A stretch of DNA of 35,439 nucleotides from a bacterium (GCA_030651285.1 JAUSCN010000013.1:119697-155135); one strand, 5' to 3'. Numbered from the stretch's first letter, positions 1 to 8,900 are shown. Notes: generated from the letters alone by a model not told the origin. Numbers and translations are program-made.

Positions 1-1
1 T

Positions 2-373
2 TCAAGTAGTTTCGGTGTTCATTCATGGTACTTTGAATCACTTCCAGACAAGCTAAGGCAGGAGGCAGAAAAGCTTGTACGTCGGCAGCTTGCTGCTATA
101 GACACACTTCCTCAAGATAGACTCGGACGACAATACTATCTCCCCATGGGGATGTGTGTGCCGTGCCGATTGACAGGCGATTTGCCAGCGCTTGTGTATG
201 TGGTTGAACGACGCGCACAGCGGGATGTTCATCCGACGCTTCATGAGGTTGCGCTCGAAATGGCAGACGATCTTCTTACCCAGTTTGGTCCTTTCGGACT
301 AACTCTGAATGTCGACCGTGAGAAAGGACGGTTTGACGTGAAGCGCGGTCTTCAGGATATTGTGCAGAAGTAG
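2..373 (+). CDS. thyX: FAD-dependent thymidylate synthase (ThyX family), C-terminal part
   Basis: Partial gene entering from the left edge; the frame is open from base 2, giving 123 visible residues ending in a TAG. ThyX enzymes convert dUMP to dTMP using methylene-tetrahydrofolate and reduced flavin. The visible tail has the ThyX-like layout: a Leu-Pro-Met-Gly segment, then a helix of the type ALVYVVERRAQRDVHP followed by an amphipathic helix (LHEVALEMADDLL). These resemble the C-terminal 'ELR..HP' helices of ThyX-like proteins. The N-terminal flavin- and substrate-binding motifs lie outside the window. The neighbours dcd, tmk, dut and glyA all belong to dTTP synthesis, which supports the call. 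The family assignment is inferred from a partial sequence, so a distant ThyX paralogue is also possible. Confidence 0.68.
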   Translation, partial: SSSFGVHSWYFESLPDKLRQEAEKLVRRQLAAIDTLPQDRLGRQYYLPMGMCVPCRLTGDLPALVYVVERRAQRDVHPTLHEVALEMADDLLTQFGPFGLTLNVDREKGRFDVKRGLQDIVQK

Positions 374-385
374 AGAGTGCATTCT

Positions 386-413
386 AGCGACGGCCCCCGG
401 CCGTCGCTTTTTT
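386..413 (+). terminator. Rho-independent terminator after thyX
   Basis: A perfect 10-bp stem (386-395 with 399-408), three-base loop and a run of six T. It closes the ThyX transcript just 13 bases past the stop. Confidence 0.9.
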
Positions 414-417
414 ATAG

Positions 418-446
418 TTGCCTTTTATTTTCTAAGCGCGTAGAGT
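418..446 (+). promoter_or_regulatory. Putative dcd promoter
   Basis: TTGCCT (418-423), 17-base spacer, TAGAGT (441-446). The same architecture, TTGCCG-17-TAGGGT, precedes the gene at 33633. It lies between the thyX terminator and dcd, leaving a leader of about 50 bases that ends in AGGAG (491-495), seven bases before the ATG. Confidence 0.55.
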
Positions 447-502
447 TCGCCCCAGATTGTACCTACCATCATTAACAAGAAACAAACGGAAGGAGATGAA
501 TT

Positions 503-1618
503 ATGTCGAGAAAGGGAGTTTTACCAAAACAGATGCTTAGGGAGTTGTTCAGTCCGGAAAATATCGCAGGAGTTGAAGAGCAATACTTGAATCCTGCGTC
601 GATCGATCTCCCCCTGTCAGAAGAAGCGTATAGGATTGAGAGTATCTTCCTTATCCTCAATGGTCAGGAAAAAGTACGAGATCTTCTCCCTCTGGTCGGT
701 GCGACTAAGCACTGTCTCGACAGTCCTCTTGAGGTGGGAGTGCCGTATCTCATCCGTGTTGCGGGAGCGTGGAAACTTCCGAGCACTGTGTACGGATACG
801 CAAATCCGAAGTCTTCGACAGGTCGGATAGGGTTTTTTTGTCGTACCATTGCTGATGGTGTCGACATGTATGACTCGCTGGACGCTGAAACATCCAACCC
901 GCAATTCAAATCTGGTTGGTCTGGCGAAATCTGGATGCTCGTTCGTGCGGAGTATTTCCCGATTCTTTTGCGTCCTGGACTTGCCTTGTCGCAAATGAGA
1001 CTGTTTGACGGGAAATCATTCCTCGATGATCTTCATAGTGAACTGGCGATACGGAGTGCAGGACTTATCTTCGATGAGACCGGAAAAAAGCTCTTGTATC
1101 AGGAAACTCGTCGGCATGATGACTCATTTCTCCTGACTATCCATGTCGGAGAAGTGATGGGATGGGAGTGTCGAGGGACTCGCAAAATACTCGACATGAG
1201 CAAATCGAATTTCTACGATCCGAGGGATTTCTTCAGTCCGATACAAGCCCCTGACGGAAGATATATTCTCCGGAAAAATTGTTTCTACATCTTAACTACA
1301 AGAGAACGGATAATGGTACCGTCGCACCTCTCAGCAGAGTTGCGAGCCATCGAAGAACGACTTGGCGAGTTTAGATCACATGCTGCCGGATACATTGATC
1401 CGGGTTGGGGATGTGGCGCCGATGGTAATGGATGTGGTCGACCAATCACGCTGGAAGTAATTCCACAGGAAGATATGCTCGTGCGGAACGGACAAAGAAT
1501 CGCCCGCATACGGTATGAAGAGATGAAAGACATTCCGGAAATTCTGTATGATGATCCGACGCGTTCGAACTACACGGATCAGTGGGTAGCACGACTTTCA
1601 AAACATTTTAAGCTTTAA
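503..1618 (+). CDS. dcd: Two-domain dCTP deaminase
   Basis: Predicted 2'-deoxycytidine 5'-triphosphate deaminase (dCTP to dUTP + NH3), feeding dUTPase and ThyX. At 371 residues it is about twice the length of the ordinary ~190-residue Dcd and matches the long two-domain form in which two dUTPase-fold units are fused. The N-terminal unit has NPASIDLPLS and an NPKSSTGR segment equivalent to the SS-x-x-R substrate loop of Dcd. The C-terminal unit has the HAAGYIDPGWG strand followed by an ITLE segment, resembling the region that carries the catalytic Glu in single-domain Dcd. The start at 503 is fixed by a well-placed AGGAG, which is unusual in this window. The gene is monocistronic, with a promoter and terminator of its own. 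Codon choice shows fewer GCG/CGC codons than the argS-metG region. Confidence 0.82.
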   Translation: MSRKGVLPKQMLRELFSPENIAGVEEQYLNPASIDLPLSEEAYRIESIFLILNGQEKVRDLLPLVGATKHCLDSPLEVGVPYLIRVAGAWKLPSTVYGYANPKSSTGRIGFFCRTIADGVDMYDSLDAETSNPQFKSGWSGEIWMLVRAEYFPILLRPGLALSQMRLFDGKSFLDDLHSELAIRSAGLIFDETGKKLLYQETRRHDDSFLLTIHVGEVMGWECRGTRKILDMSKSNFYDPRDFFSPIQAPDGRYILRKNCFYILTTRERIMVPSHLSAELRAIEERLGEFRSHAAGYIDPGWGCGADGNGCGRPITLEVIPQEDMLVRNGQRIARIRYEEMKDIPEILYDDPTRSNYTDQWVARLSKHFKL

Positions 1619-1653
1619 GAAAGGGATAAGTTACCTTAAGATTAGAATTAAAT

Positions 1654-1694
1654 ACCCCTGCAGCGACGCAAGTCGCTGCAGGGGTTCCTTTTTT
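1654..1694 (+). terminator. Rho-independent terminator after dcd
   Basis: A perfect 14-bp stem (1654-1667 with 1672-1685), GCAA loop, then a TTCCTTTTTT tract. Confidence 0.93.
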
Positions 1695-1736
1695 CTTGCT
1701 TTCGTATAGGATGACCCCGGATTGTTCGCAACACAC

Positions 1737-1744
1737 AAGGAGGT
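1737..1744 (+). promoter_or_regulatory. Strong Shine-Dalgarno site of tmk
   Basis: AAGGAGGT ends six bases before the ATG at 1751. A possible -10 element (TATAGGAT, 1705-1712) lies upstream, implying a leader of about 30 bases. Strong Shine-Dalgarno sites are rare in this window. Confidence 0.8.
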
Positions 1745-1750
1745 TCTGTT

Positions 1751-2401
1751 ATGAGAAATGCAAAGTATATCGTAATTGATGGTATGGATGGCTGTGGGAA
1801 GGGAACTCAGGTGGCATTGTTGAAGCAAGTCCTCGACTCCGGCGCCATGGTCCACACTCGTGAGCCTGGAGGCACGGCACTTGCTGAAGACTTACGGAGT
1901 ATGATTTTGGGTAATCTGGAAGTTGCTAAATCAACGCCCTTCAATAATTTGTTGCTTTTCTTCGCCGCTCGAGAGGATCATCTGCATCGACTGGTTAGTC
2001 CAGTCCTTAAGAGTGGGCGGCATGTATTCTCTGATCGGGGTGATTCTTCAACATTTGCCTTCCAGATTTGCGGTGAGGAGAATCACTGTCTTATGGATGT
2101 CTTCTGCATCCTGAGGGAACAAGTGTTCCTGAGTCCTGGACGTCGATGTCCCGATCTCTATGTCATACTCGACCTTCCGGCAGGAGTTGCCCGAAAACGT
2201 GTCATGAAAGATCGAAGAAGAGAAGTAACTCATTTCGACGCACGCGATCTCGGTTACTACAAGCGAGTCCGTAAAGGGTTTCGTGAGTTTGCATCATTTG
2301 TTAGTGCCTCCGTGGTGTTTGTGGATGCGACAAAATCGCCTCAGGAAGTGCATCGGCTCGTTCTTGCAGCTCTTGCCACGAAGGGGATTGTCCCGAAGTG
2401 A
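1751..2401 (+). CDS. tmk: Thymidylate kinase
   Basis: dTMP kinase (dTMP + ATP to dTDP + ADP), 216 residues, the normal length for the family. The P-loop GMDGCGKGT is at residues 11-19, the TREPGGT substrate-binding motif at about 37-43, the DRG motif after the SGRHVFSDRG segment, and an Arg-rich lid region (KDRRREVTHFDARD) before a YYKRVRKGF helix. The DRG segment reads DRGDSSTFAFQ, where the family usually has DRY..SS.AYQ. The gene has its own strong Shine-Dalgarno and is flanked by terminators, so it is probably a separate transcription unit from dcd and dut although all serve dTTP synthesis. Confidence 0.93.
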   Translation: MRNAKYIVIDGMDGCGKGTQVALLKQVLDSGAMVHTREPGGTALAEDLRSMILGNLEVAKSTPFNNLLLFFAAREDHLHRLVSPVLKSGRHVFSDRGDSSTFAFQICGEENHCLMDVFCILREQVFLSPGRRCPDLYVILDLPAGVARKRVMKDRRREVTHFDARDLGYYKRVRKGFREFASFVSASVVFVDATKSPQEVHRLVLAALATKGIVPK

Positions 2402-2419
2402 ACATTCGTCAACATCAGC

Positions 2420-2450
2420 CCGGCGCACCACAAGTGCGCCGGTTTTTATT
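2420..2450 (+). terminator. Rho-independent terminator after tmk
   Basis: A 9-bp GC-rich stem CCGGCGCAC (2420-2428) with GTGCGCCGG (2434-2442), CACAA loop, then TTTTTATTT. Confidence 0.92.
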
Positions 2451-2474
2451 TAAGCTAATCAAATTCGTTCGGAG

Positions 2475-2490
2475 TGATACAATCCCGGCA
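2475..2490 (+). promoter_or_regulatory. Extended -10 promoter of dut, leaderless start
   Basis: TGATACAAT contains TG-n-TACAAT (-10 hexamer 2478-2483). Only six bases separate it from the dut ATG at 2490, so the predicted +1 is the A of the ATG. No Shine-Dalgarno is present. Confidence 0.65.
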
Positions 2491-2918
2491 TGAAAGTACA
2501 AGTCAGGCGCGTCGATAAAGAATTGCCTTTGCCGGAATATAAGACTCCTGGGGCGGCGGCGATGGATTGTTCTGTACGTGAGGATATAGAGATTCCAGCA
2601 AAGAGCGTCGCTATGGTCCCGCTCAATATCGCTCTCAAACCGCCGCAAGGACATTTCGTTTTGCTTGCAGCACGCAGCTCGCTTCATAAGCGGGGTCTCA
2701 TGATGGCGAATGGTATTGGTATCGGCGACGAAGATTTTTCGGGAGACAATGATGAGTATCAAGCTGCGCTCTACAACTTTACCGATGCGCCAGTCCAGCT
2801 GAAGAAAGGGGATCGGATCGTGCAGATGATCATTCTCTCGTTCGATCGTGTCGAGTGGAGTGAGGTTGATTCGCTTGGTGGACCTGACAGGAGCGGATTT
2901 GGTACAACTGGGATATGA
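2490..2918 (+). CDS. dut: dUTP diphosphatase (trimeric dUTPase)
   Basis: Hydrolyses dUTP to dUMP and PPi, keeping uracil out of DNA and supplying ThyX. It has 142 residues, typical of the trimeric family, with the five motifs in order: GAAAMDCSV (residues 21-29), ARSSLHKRG (61-69), GIGIGDEDFSGDNDEY (75-90), KKGDRIVQM (105-113) and RSGFGTTG (134-141). Motif 3 is unusual: where E. coli-like enzymes have G-x-I-D-x-D-Y-x-G, this protein has G-I-G-D80-E-D-F83-S-G. The catalytic Asp is kept, but the usual Tyr that packs on the deoxyribose is Phe. The stop overlaps the glyA start (ATGA, 2915-2918), so the two are translationally coupled. Confidence 0.93.
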   Translation: MKVQVRRVDKELPLPEYKTPGAAAMDCSVREDIEIPAKSVAMVPLNIALKPPQGHFVLLAARSSLHKRGLMMANGIGIGDEDFSGDNDEYQAALYNFTDAPVQLKKGDRIVQMIILSFDRVEWSEVDSLGGPDRSGFGTTGI

Positions 2919-4180
2919 GTTTCTATGACCACATACAGGAAGAGGATCCAGATATTTTTTCGGCTCTTGAAGGAGAAGATAAACGCGAAGCGGAGGGTTT
3001 GGAACTGATCCCGTCAGAAAATTACGTGTCGCGGGCGGTAAAGGAAGCAATGGCTTCATCGCTTACAAACAAGTACGCTGAAGGATATCCGGGCAAGCGC
3101 TATTACGGAGGACAGGAATTTACAGACAAAGTAGAGACGCTTGCTATTGAGCGCGCAAAAACGCTTTTTGGTGCGGAATATGCAAACGTGCAGCCGCTCG
3201 GCGGAGCGAACGCAAATATCGCAATGTATATGGCGCTTCTTCAGCCCGGCGACACGGTGCTCGGCATGGATCTCTCGCACGGCGGGCACCTTACACATGG
3301 TCATCCGGTGACGTATCTCACCAAGATATTCAATTTTGTGCGGTACGGAATGAAAGATGTTGAAACAGGTGAGATCGACTATGACGAAATGCGGCGCGTT
3401 GCGAAGGAAGTGCGGCCGAAGATCGTGCTTGCCGGCTTCTCGGCGTATCCGCGCGAGCTTGATTATGCGAAGTTCGTCGATATTGCGCGCGAGGTGGGAG
3501 CAATTGCGGTGATGGATACCGCACATATTGCGGGGCTTGTTGCGGGGAAGGCGGTGAAGAATCCGTTCGACTACGGGTTTGATGTCATGACGACCACGAC
3601 GCACAAGACACTGCGCGGTCCCCGTGGCGGCATGATTCTCACAAGAGAGTCTGAGGATCTTGCGAAAAGAATAGACAAAGCAGTATTTCCTGGATTCCAG
3701 GGTGGTCCGCACATGCACCAGATCGCTGCGAAAGCGGTTTCGTTTCGCGAGGCGCTCCACCCATCGTTTAAGGCATACGCAAAACAAATCATCGCGAACA
3801 CTCATGCGATGGAAAAGGTTTTTATAGAACATGGTGCCCGCTTGATTACGGGTGGTTCGGATAATCATTTGATTCTGCTTGATGCGTCCAAGTCGTTTGG
3901 TATTTCTGGCGGGGAAGCGGAGTCTCTTTTGGATCGTGCAGGAATCACGCTCAATAAAAATGTGATTGCCGATGATACGCGTAAGCCGATGGATCCTTCC
4001 GGCATTCGTTTTGGCACCTCTGCGATAACGACGCGTGGTTTTAGAGAAGAGGAATCCGCGGAAGTTGCGAAAATAATGATCGAAGTGCTTACGAAGCGTG
4101 GTGATGCGACTGTTGCAGAGTCTCTCACAAAGATCCGCACGCTTGCGCTCGCACATCCTATTCCTGAATCATTTCTTTAG
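2915..4180 (+). CDS. glyA: Serine hydroxymethyltransferase
   Basis: PLP enzyme converting serine and tetrahydrofolate to glycine and 5,10-methylene-tetrahydrofolate, the one-carbon donor for ThyX. 421 residues, normal for the bacterial family. Visible landmarks are the LIPSENYVS segment (31-39), YAEGYPGKRYYGG (54-66), the AHIAGLVA segment after the PLP-ring Asp201, and the PLP lysine K231 in TTTTHKTLRGPRGG. It starts four bases inside dut, so GlyA and dUTPase are probably made from one mRNA, a sensible pairing because both feed thymidylate synthase. The gene uses many GCG/CGC codons, like the tRNA-synthetase genes downstream. Confidence 0.97.
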   Translation: MSFYDHIQEEDPDIFSALEGEDKREAEGLELIPSENYVSRAVKEAMASSLTNKYAEGYPGKRYYGGQEFTDKVETLAIERAKTLFGAEYANVQPLGGANANIAMYMALLQPGDTVLGMDLSHGGHLTHGHPVTYLTKIFNFVRYGMKDVETGEIDYDEMRRVAKEVRPKIVLAGFSAYPRELDYAKFVDIAREVGAIAVMDTAHIAGLVAGKAVKNPFDYGFDVMTTTTHKTLRGPRGGMILTRESEDLAKRIDKAVFPGFQGGPHMHQIAAKAVSFREALHPSFKAYAKQIIANTHAMEKVFIEHGARLITGGSDNHLILLDASKSFGISGGEAESLLDRAGITLNKNVIADDTRKPMDPSGIRFGTSAITTRGFREEESAEVAKIMIEVLTKRGDATVAESLTKIRTLALAHPIPESFL

Positions 4181-4185
4181 ATTTC

Positions 4186-4201
4186 TGGTACACTCGCCGC
4201 A
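4186..4201 (+). promoter_or_regulatory. Extended -10 promoter of argS, leaderless start
   Basis: TGG-TACACT (-10 at 4189-4194) lies six bases before the argS ATG, the same geometry as at dut. No -35 box of good quality and no Shine-Dalgarno are visible. Confidence 0.6.
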
Positions 4202-5850
4202 TGGAGGAGCAAATTAGAAAAGCAATTGCCGAGGCACTACACAGTGTGGGCGCCGGCGATGTTTCGTTCTCGGTTGAAAGGCCGAGCGAGTTTGCACATG
4301 GCGATTATGCAACCAATGCCGCCCTAGTGGTAGCAAAAGCGCTCGGAAAGAATCCGCGAGAGGTTGCTGAACACGTTGCTGAATCTCTTACGAAATCACT
4401 TGGTACGAAAGTAAGTCACGTTGCGGTCGCAGGTCCTGGTTTCGTAAATATCACTCTCTCAAAAGAGGCTGTCAGGCTCGCTATTTCCGAAGCCGGGGCT
4501 CAGGGCGGGGAGTGGGGGAAGGGTGCTACAGATTCAGGAAAGCGCGTGCTCATTGAATACACCGACCCGAATCCATTTAAAGAAATGCATATCGGGCATC
4601 TGATGAGCAATGTCATCGGCGAAGCGCTTACTCGGCTCGCTGGTAATGAGGGGGCGACGGTTATTCGGGCTAATTATCAGGGCGACGTCGGTCCGCACGT
4701 GGCTAAGGCGATATGGGGCTTACAGAAGGCGGGCATTACTGAGCCGACGTCTGCAAAGGAGATTGGAGACGCATACGCAGAAGGCTCTCGCGCATACGAA
4801 GAGTCTCCGGAAGCGAAAGCTGAAATCGATGTGCTGAATCAAGCGATCTACATGGGTAATGATCAGGATGTCATGGAATTTTGGCGGAAAGGTCGCGATG
4901 TATCGCTCGCGGCATTTGAGCGTCTCTACAAGATTCTTGGAACGCATTTTGATTACTACTTCTTTGAGAGCGAAACGGCCGAATCTGGAATACGCATCGT
5001 GAAAGATGGCCTCAATAAAGGAATTTTTGAGGAGAGTGAGGGTGCGGTGATTTATCCGGGCGAAAAGAAAGGTCTCCATACGCTCGTATTCATTACGAGC
5101 AGAGGCACGCCGACCTATGAAGCAAAAGATGTCGGTCTCGCCTTTCTGAAGGAGGGGCGCGTACAAAGCGACCGCTCGATAATTGTGACGGCCGCTGAGC
5201 AGATCGGTCACTTCAAGATAGTGTTTGCAGCGCTTGAGGAATTAGCGCCGACGATTGCACAGAAAACAACGCACGTGCCGCACGGGTTCCTGCGCCTTTC
5301 GACGGGGAAGATGTCTTCTCGTGCTGGTAATGTGATTACGGCGGAGGGACTCATCCAAGAAGTTATTAGAAAAGCGAGTGAGAAAAATGAAGATCCGCTC
5401 ATTGCAGAGCAGGTCGCTCTCGGTGCGGTCAAATACATGATCCTGCGCCAAGCTCCGGGCTCCGATATTATTTTCGATGAAGAAAAATCACTTTCGCTTG
5501 AAGGAGATTCTGGTCCGTATCTGCAATACGCATTGGTGCGCGCTCGAAAGATTCTCGCGTATGCTTCAGGGAGTGTTAATGGGGTAGAGGAGCCAGACGC
5601 TCCATACCCGATTGAGCGGATCATCCTGCATTTCCCAGAAGTTGCTGCACGAGCTGCACGCGAGCTTTCTCCGAACATTCTCACGACGTATCTTACTGAG
5701 CTCGCGGGCGCATGGAATTCGTTTTATGCAGAAGAACAGGTACTTGGAAGTCCCGAAGAAGCGTACAAGCAGCGCGTCACTCGGGCATTTGCCAACACGA
5801 TGATAAACGGTCTTACTATTCTCGGTATTCCTGCGCCTGAGCACATGTAA
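4201..5850 (+). CDS. argS: Arginyl-tRNA synthetase
   Basis: Class I synthetase charging tRNA-Arg in the cytoplasm; 549 residues, usual length. The N-terminal Add-1 domain (GDYATNAAL at about 34-42) is followed by the HIGH motif HIGH (130-133) in [10 protein letters not shown], the Rossmann catalytic core, a degenerate KMSKS loop GKMSSRAGN (369-377), and an anticodon-binding helical domain beginning near [16 protein letters not shown]. ArgRS often lacks a canonical KMSKS, so KMSSR is acceptable. The start is chosen because the ATG follows the -10 box by six bases and gives the full N-terminal domain. Confidence 0.97.
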   Translation: MEEQIRKAIAEALHSVGAGDVSFSVERPSEFAHGDYATNAALVVAKALGKNPREVAEHVAESLTKSLGTKVSHVAVAGPGFVNITLSKEAVRLAISEAGAQGGEWGKGATDSGKRVLIEYTDPNPFKEMHIGHLMSNVIGEALTRLAGNEGATVIRANYQGDVGPHVAKAIWGLQKAGITEPTSAKEIGDAYAEGSRAYEESPEAKAEIDVLNQAIYMGNDQDVMEFWRKGRDVSLAAFERLYKILGTHFDYYFFESETAESGIRIVKDGLNKGIFEESEGAVIYPGEKKGLHTLVFITSRGTPTYEAKDVGLAFLKEGRVQSDRSIIVTAAEQIGHFKIVFAALEELAPTIAQKTTHVPHGFLRLSTGKMSSRAGNVITAEGLIQEVIRKASEKNEDPLIAEQVALGAVKYMILRQAPGSDIIFDEEKSLSLEGDSGPYLQYALVRARKILAYASGSVNGVEEPDAPYPIERIILHFPEVAARAARELSPNILTTYLTELAGAWNSFYAEEQVLGSPEEAYKQRVTRAFANTMINGLTILGIPAPEHM

Positions 5851-5868
5851 ATCAGCAGATTTACTTTT
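5847..5868 (+). terminator. Weak terminator hairpin at the argS stop codon
   Basis: GTAAATC (5847-5853) pairs with GATTTAC (5858-5864), followed by TTTT. It overlaps the argS TAA. A second small hairpin (5873-5877 with 5886-5890) followed by a T-rich tract lies just beyond, so partial termination before ileS is likely. Confidence 0.55.
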
Positions 5869-5890
5869 GCGGCTGATCTTCTGCAATCAG

Positions 5891-5920
5891 TTTCCATTTT
5901 TGCTCTGTAAACGATACTAT
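5891..5920 (+). promoter_or_regulatory. Putative ileS promoter
   Basis: TTTCCA (5891-5896), 18-base spacer, TACTAT (5915-5920), nine bases before the chosen ileS ATG. The predicted leader is only about three bases. Confidence 0.55.
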
Positions 5921-5929
5921 GGGGAAGTT

Positions 5930-8900
5930 ATGGGAGCCCCGGAAAAGTCAGAGGCAGCCAAACGAGAGGAAGCGATCCTCGCGTTTTGGGAGCGCGAACG
6001 CATCTTCGAAAAATCGCTGCAGAAGAAATCCCCAAAGGGAGATTTCGTTTTTTACGAAGGTCCGCCAACAGCTAATGGCAAGCCCGGGATTCACCATCTT
6101 GAGAGTCGTGCGTTTAAAGATGCTATTCCGCGCTACAAGACGATGCGTGGCTATCGAGTTAATCGTCGTGCCGGCTGGGATACTCACGGTCTTCCGGTGG
6201 AACTGCAAGTCGAAAAGGAGTTAGGGTTTTCGGGGAAGAAGGATATCGAGGCATATGGCATCGCTGCTTTTAATAAAAAGTGTCGGGAGAGTGTCTTTAC
6301 CTATATCGATCTTTGGGAAAAGTTTACGAAGCGCATCGGCTACTGGGTCGATGAGTCGAAAGCATATTTCACATTCGATAGTGCCTATATGGAGACAGTG
6401 TGGCATCTTTTCGCACAGTCTGCGAAAGACGGGCGCCTCTATAAAGATTATAAAGTGTTGCCATGGTGTTCTCGTTGCGGTACCGCACTTTCATCACATG
6501 AGCTTGCACAGGGTTACACGGACGTCAAAGATATTACAATCACAGCGAAGTTCGAGCTGGTTGATGAGCCGGGAACATTTCTTCTTGCATGGACGACGAC
6601 GCCATGGACTCTTCCGGGGAATATCGCGCTCGCCGTTGGTGCTGATATCGAATACGGCATATACGAACAGGATGGGATACGCATTATTATCGCGAAGAAA
6701 CTTGCAGAAAAACAAACGGGTCTGTCCGAGGTTGTTACGACATTGTATGGTCGTGATTTGGTGGGAAAGAAATATAAGCCGCTCTATGATTTTGCAAAAG
6801 AAATTTCGGCTGAGGGCGAAAAAGCGAAATTCGAGAAAGCGTTTCAGGTACATGCCGCCGACTTTGTAACGACTGAAGATGGTACGGGTATCGTGCATAC
6901 GGCAGTCATGTATGGACAGGAGGATTTTGAGCTCGGAAATAAAATAGGGTTGCCGAAAGTGCATCTCGTAAATCCGGAAGGGAAGTACGTTTCAGGTACC
7001 GGTTTTCTTGCGGGCCGCTCAGTCGTTGATGAAGAGACGTCGATCGAAATACTGAAGGATCTGCAGGCGCGCGGGCTGCTTTTCAAAAAAGAATCATATA
7101 CGCACTCGTATCCGTTCTGCTGGCGCTGCAAGACTCGGCTCATCTACTACGCACGCGACTCGTGGTATATCCGCATGTCTGACCTGCGCGCGAAGCTCGT
7201 CGCGGAGAATAAGAATATTCATTGGGAGCCGGAGTACATTCGCGAGGGTCGCATGGGCGAATGGCTCGCGAATGCGAAAGACTGGGCGATAAGTCGCGAA
7301 CGGTACTGGGGCACCCCACTGCCAATATGGCAGAGCGAAGATGGTAAAGATCAAATGGTTGTCGGCTCAATTGATGAGCTTAAGAAATACACAAAGAAGT
7401 CTGGCAATACGTATCTCGTGATGCGACATGGTGAATCCGAGGGGAATGTCAAAGGGATTTTTGACTCTGATGGTATGTCCACGAACTCTCTTACGGAAAA
7501 AGGCCGCATACAGGCGCGCGATTCGGCAGTTCCCCTTAAAGGAAAAAAGATAAGGAGAGTCTATGCCTCTCCATTTTTGCGAACGCGACAGACGGCCGAG
7601 ATAGTCGCTGAAACGCTCGGATTTCCGAAAGAGGAGATTATTTATGACGACCGATTGCGCGAATTCAAGTTCGGCGAGTTCGATCAGAAGAGTAGTTTCA
7701 AAGAACTTCTCGCGTGGAAGGCAGCACACGATTTCGCCGATCCAGTCTCGGGCGGCGAAAGTTACCTTGACGCGAAACGACGCTTTGGTTCCTTCATTTA
7801 CGATCTCGAACGGGAGTACACAGACGAAACTATCATTATCGTCACACACGGTATCGCTTTCGAGTCTCTGTATACTGTCATCGCTGGAGCCGACAAGGTG
7901 GAGTCTGCAAAAATGCTCGATTCGATTATTAATTCGGTCAAGCAGGCCGAAGTGCGCACACTCGATTTCATCCCGTTGCCACACAATGAGGACTACGAAC
8001 TCGATCTGCATCGGCCGTATATCGACGATGTCGTTCTCGTTTCTGAAAAGGGAACAGAGTTGCACAGAGTAAAGGAAGTGATGGATGTTTGGTTTGATTC
8101 TGGCGCGATGCCGTTCGCGCAGGCCGCGAAAGAGCGGGGGAATGAGTCGATCGAATCTTTTTTAAAGAAGGTCGAATATCCGGCTAATTTTATCAGCGAA
8201 GCTATCGATCAGACACGCGGCTGGTTCTATACGCTTCTTGCTGTTGGGGCGATGTATGGTCGCGGGGCTGCTTTCAAAAATGCGATTTCACTCGGACATC
8301 TTCTCGATGCTGAAGGACAGAAGATGAGTAAGTCGAAAGGGAATGTTGTTGATCCATGGGTAGAGATGGAGAAGTGGGGTGTCGATGCACTCCGGTTTTG
8401 GATGTATAGCGTAACGCAGCCGGGTGATTCGAAGAATTATGACGAGAAGACCGTAAAAGAAGCGGCAAAAGCACTCTCATGGTTTGAGAATAGTGTGAAG
8501 TTTTACGATCTCTTTAAAGATCTTTCAAGAACAAAGAGTATCCCGACTGTAGTTGATCGTTGGATGAAAGTCCGAGTAGACAAAACAGTTTTGGCGGTTA
8601 CGAATGCCATGGATGAGTACCGTCCGTTTGAGGCGACTCGAGCGATTGCTGCACTCTTCGAGGATCTCTCACAGTGGTATGTGCGTCGAATACGCGAGCG
8701 TGCACGCAGTGGCGATGGAGCTGCGCTTGAGACATTGGAATACGTACTTCGAACATCATCACTTCTTCTTGCGCCATTTGCACCTTTTCTTGCCGAAGAA
8801 GCATATGCAAAAGTAAAACGATTCAATGATCCGGAAAGTGTACATCTCGCCGAATGGCCGGAAGTAAAGAAAACCTTCAGTTTCAGGAATTTATTCAATG

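Noticed and set aside
1711-1725. Shared CCCC[A/G]GATTGT string in the dcd and tmk leaders as a regulatory motif
   Set aside because: Only two copies, not found before the third cassette gene, so it may be chance.
3056-4156. Long open frame (366 codons) on the minus strand opposite glyA
   Set aside because: It is the antisense shadow of a clear SHMT gene; the translation is rich in Arg, His and Cys and has no domain pattern.
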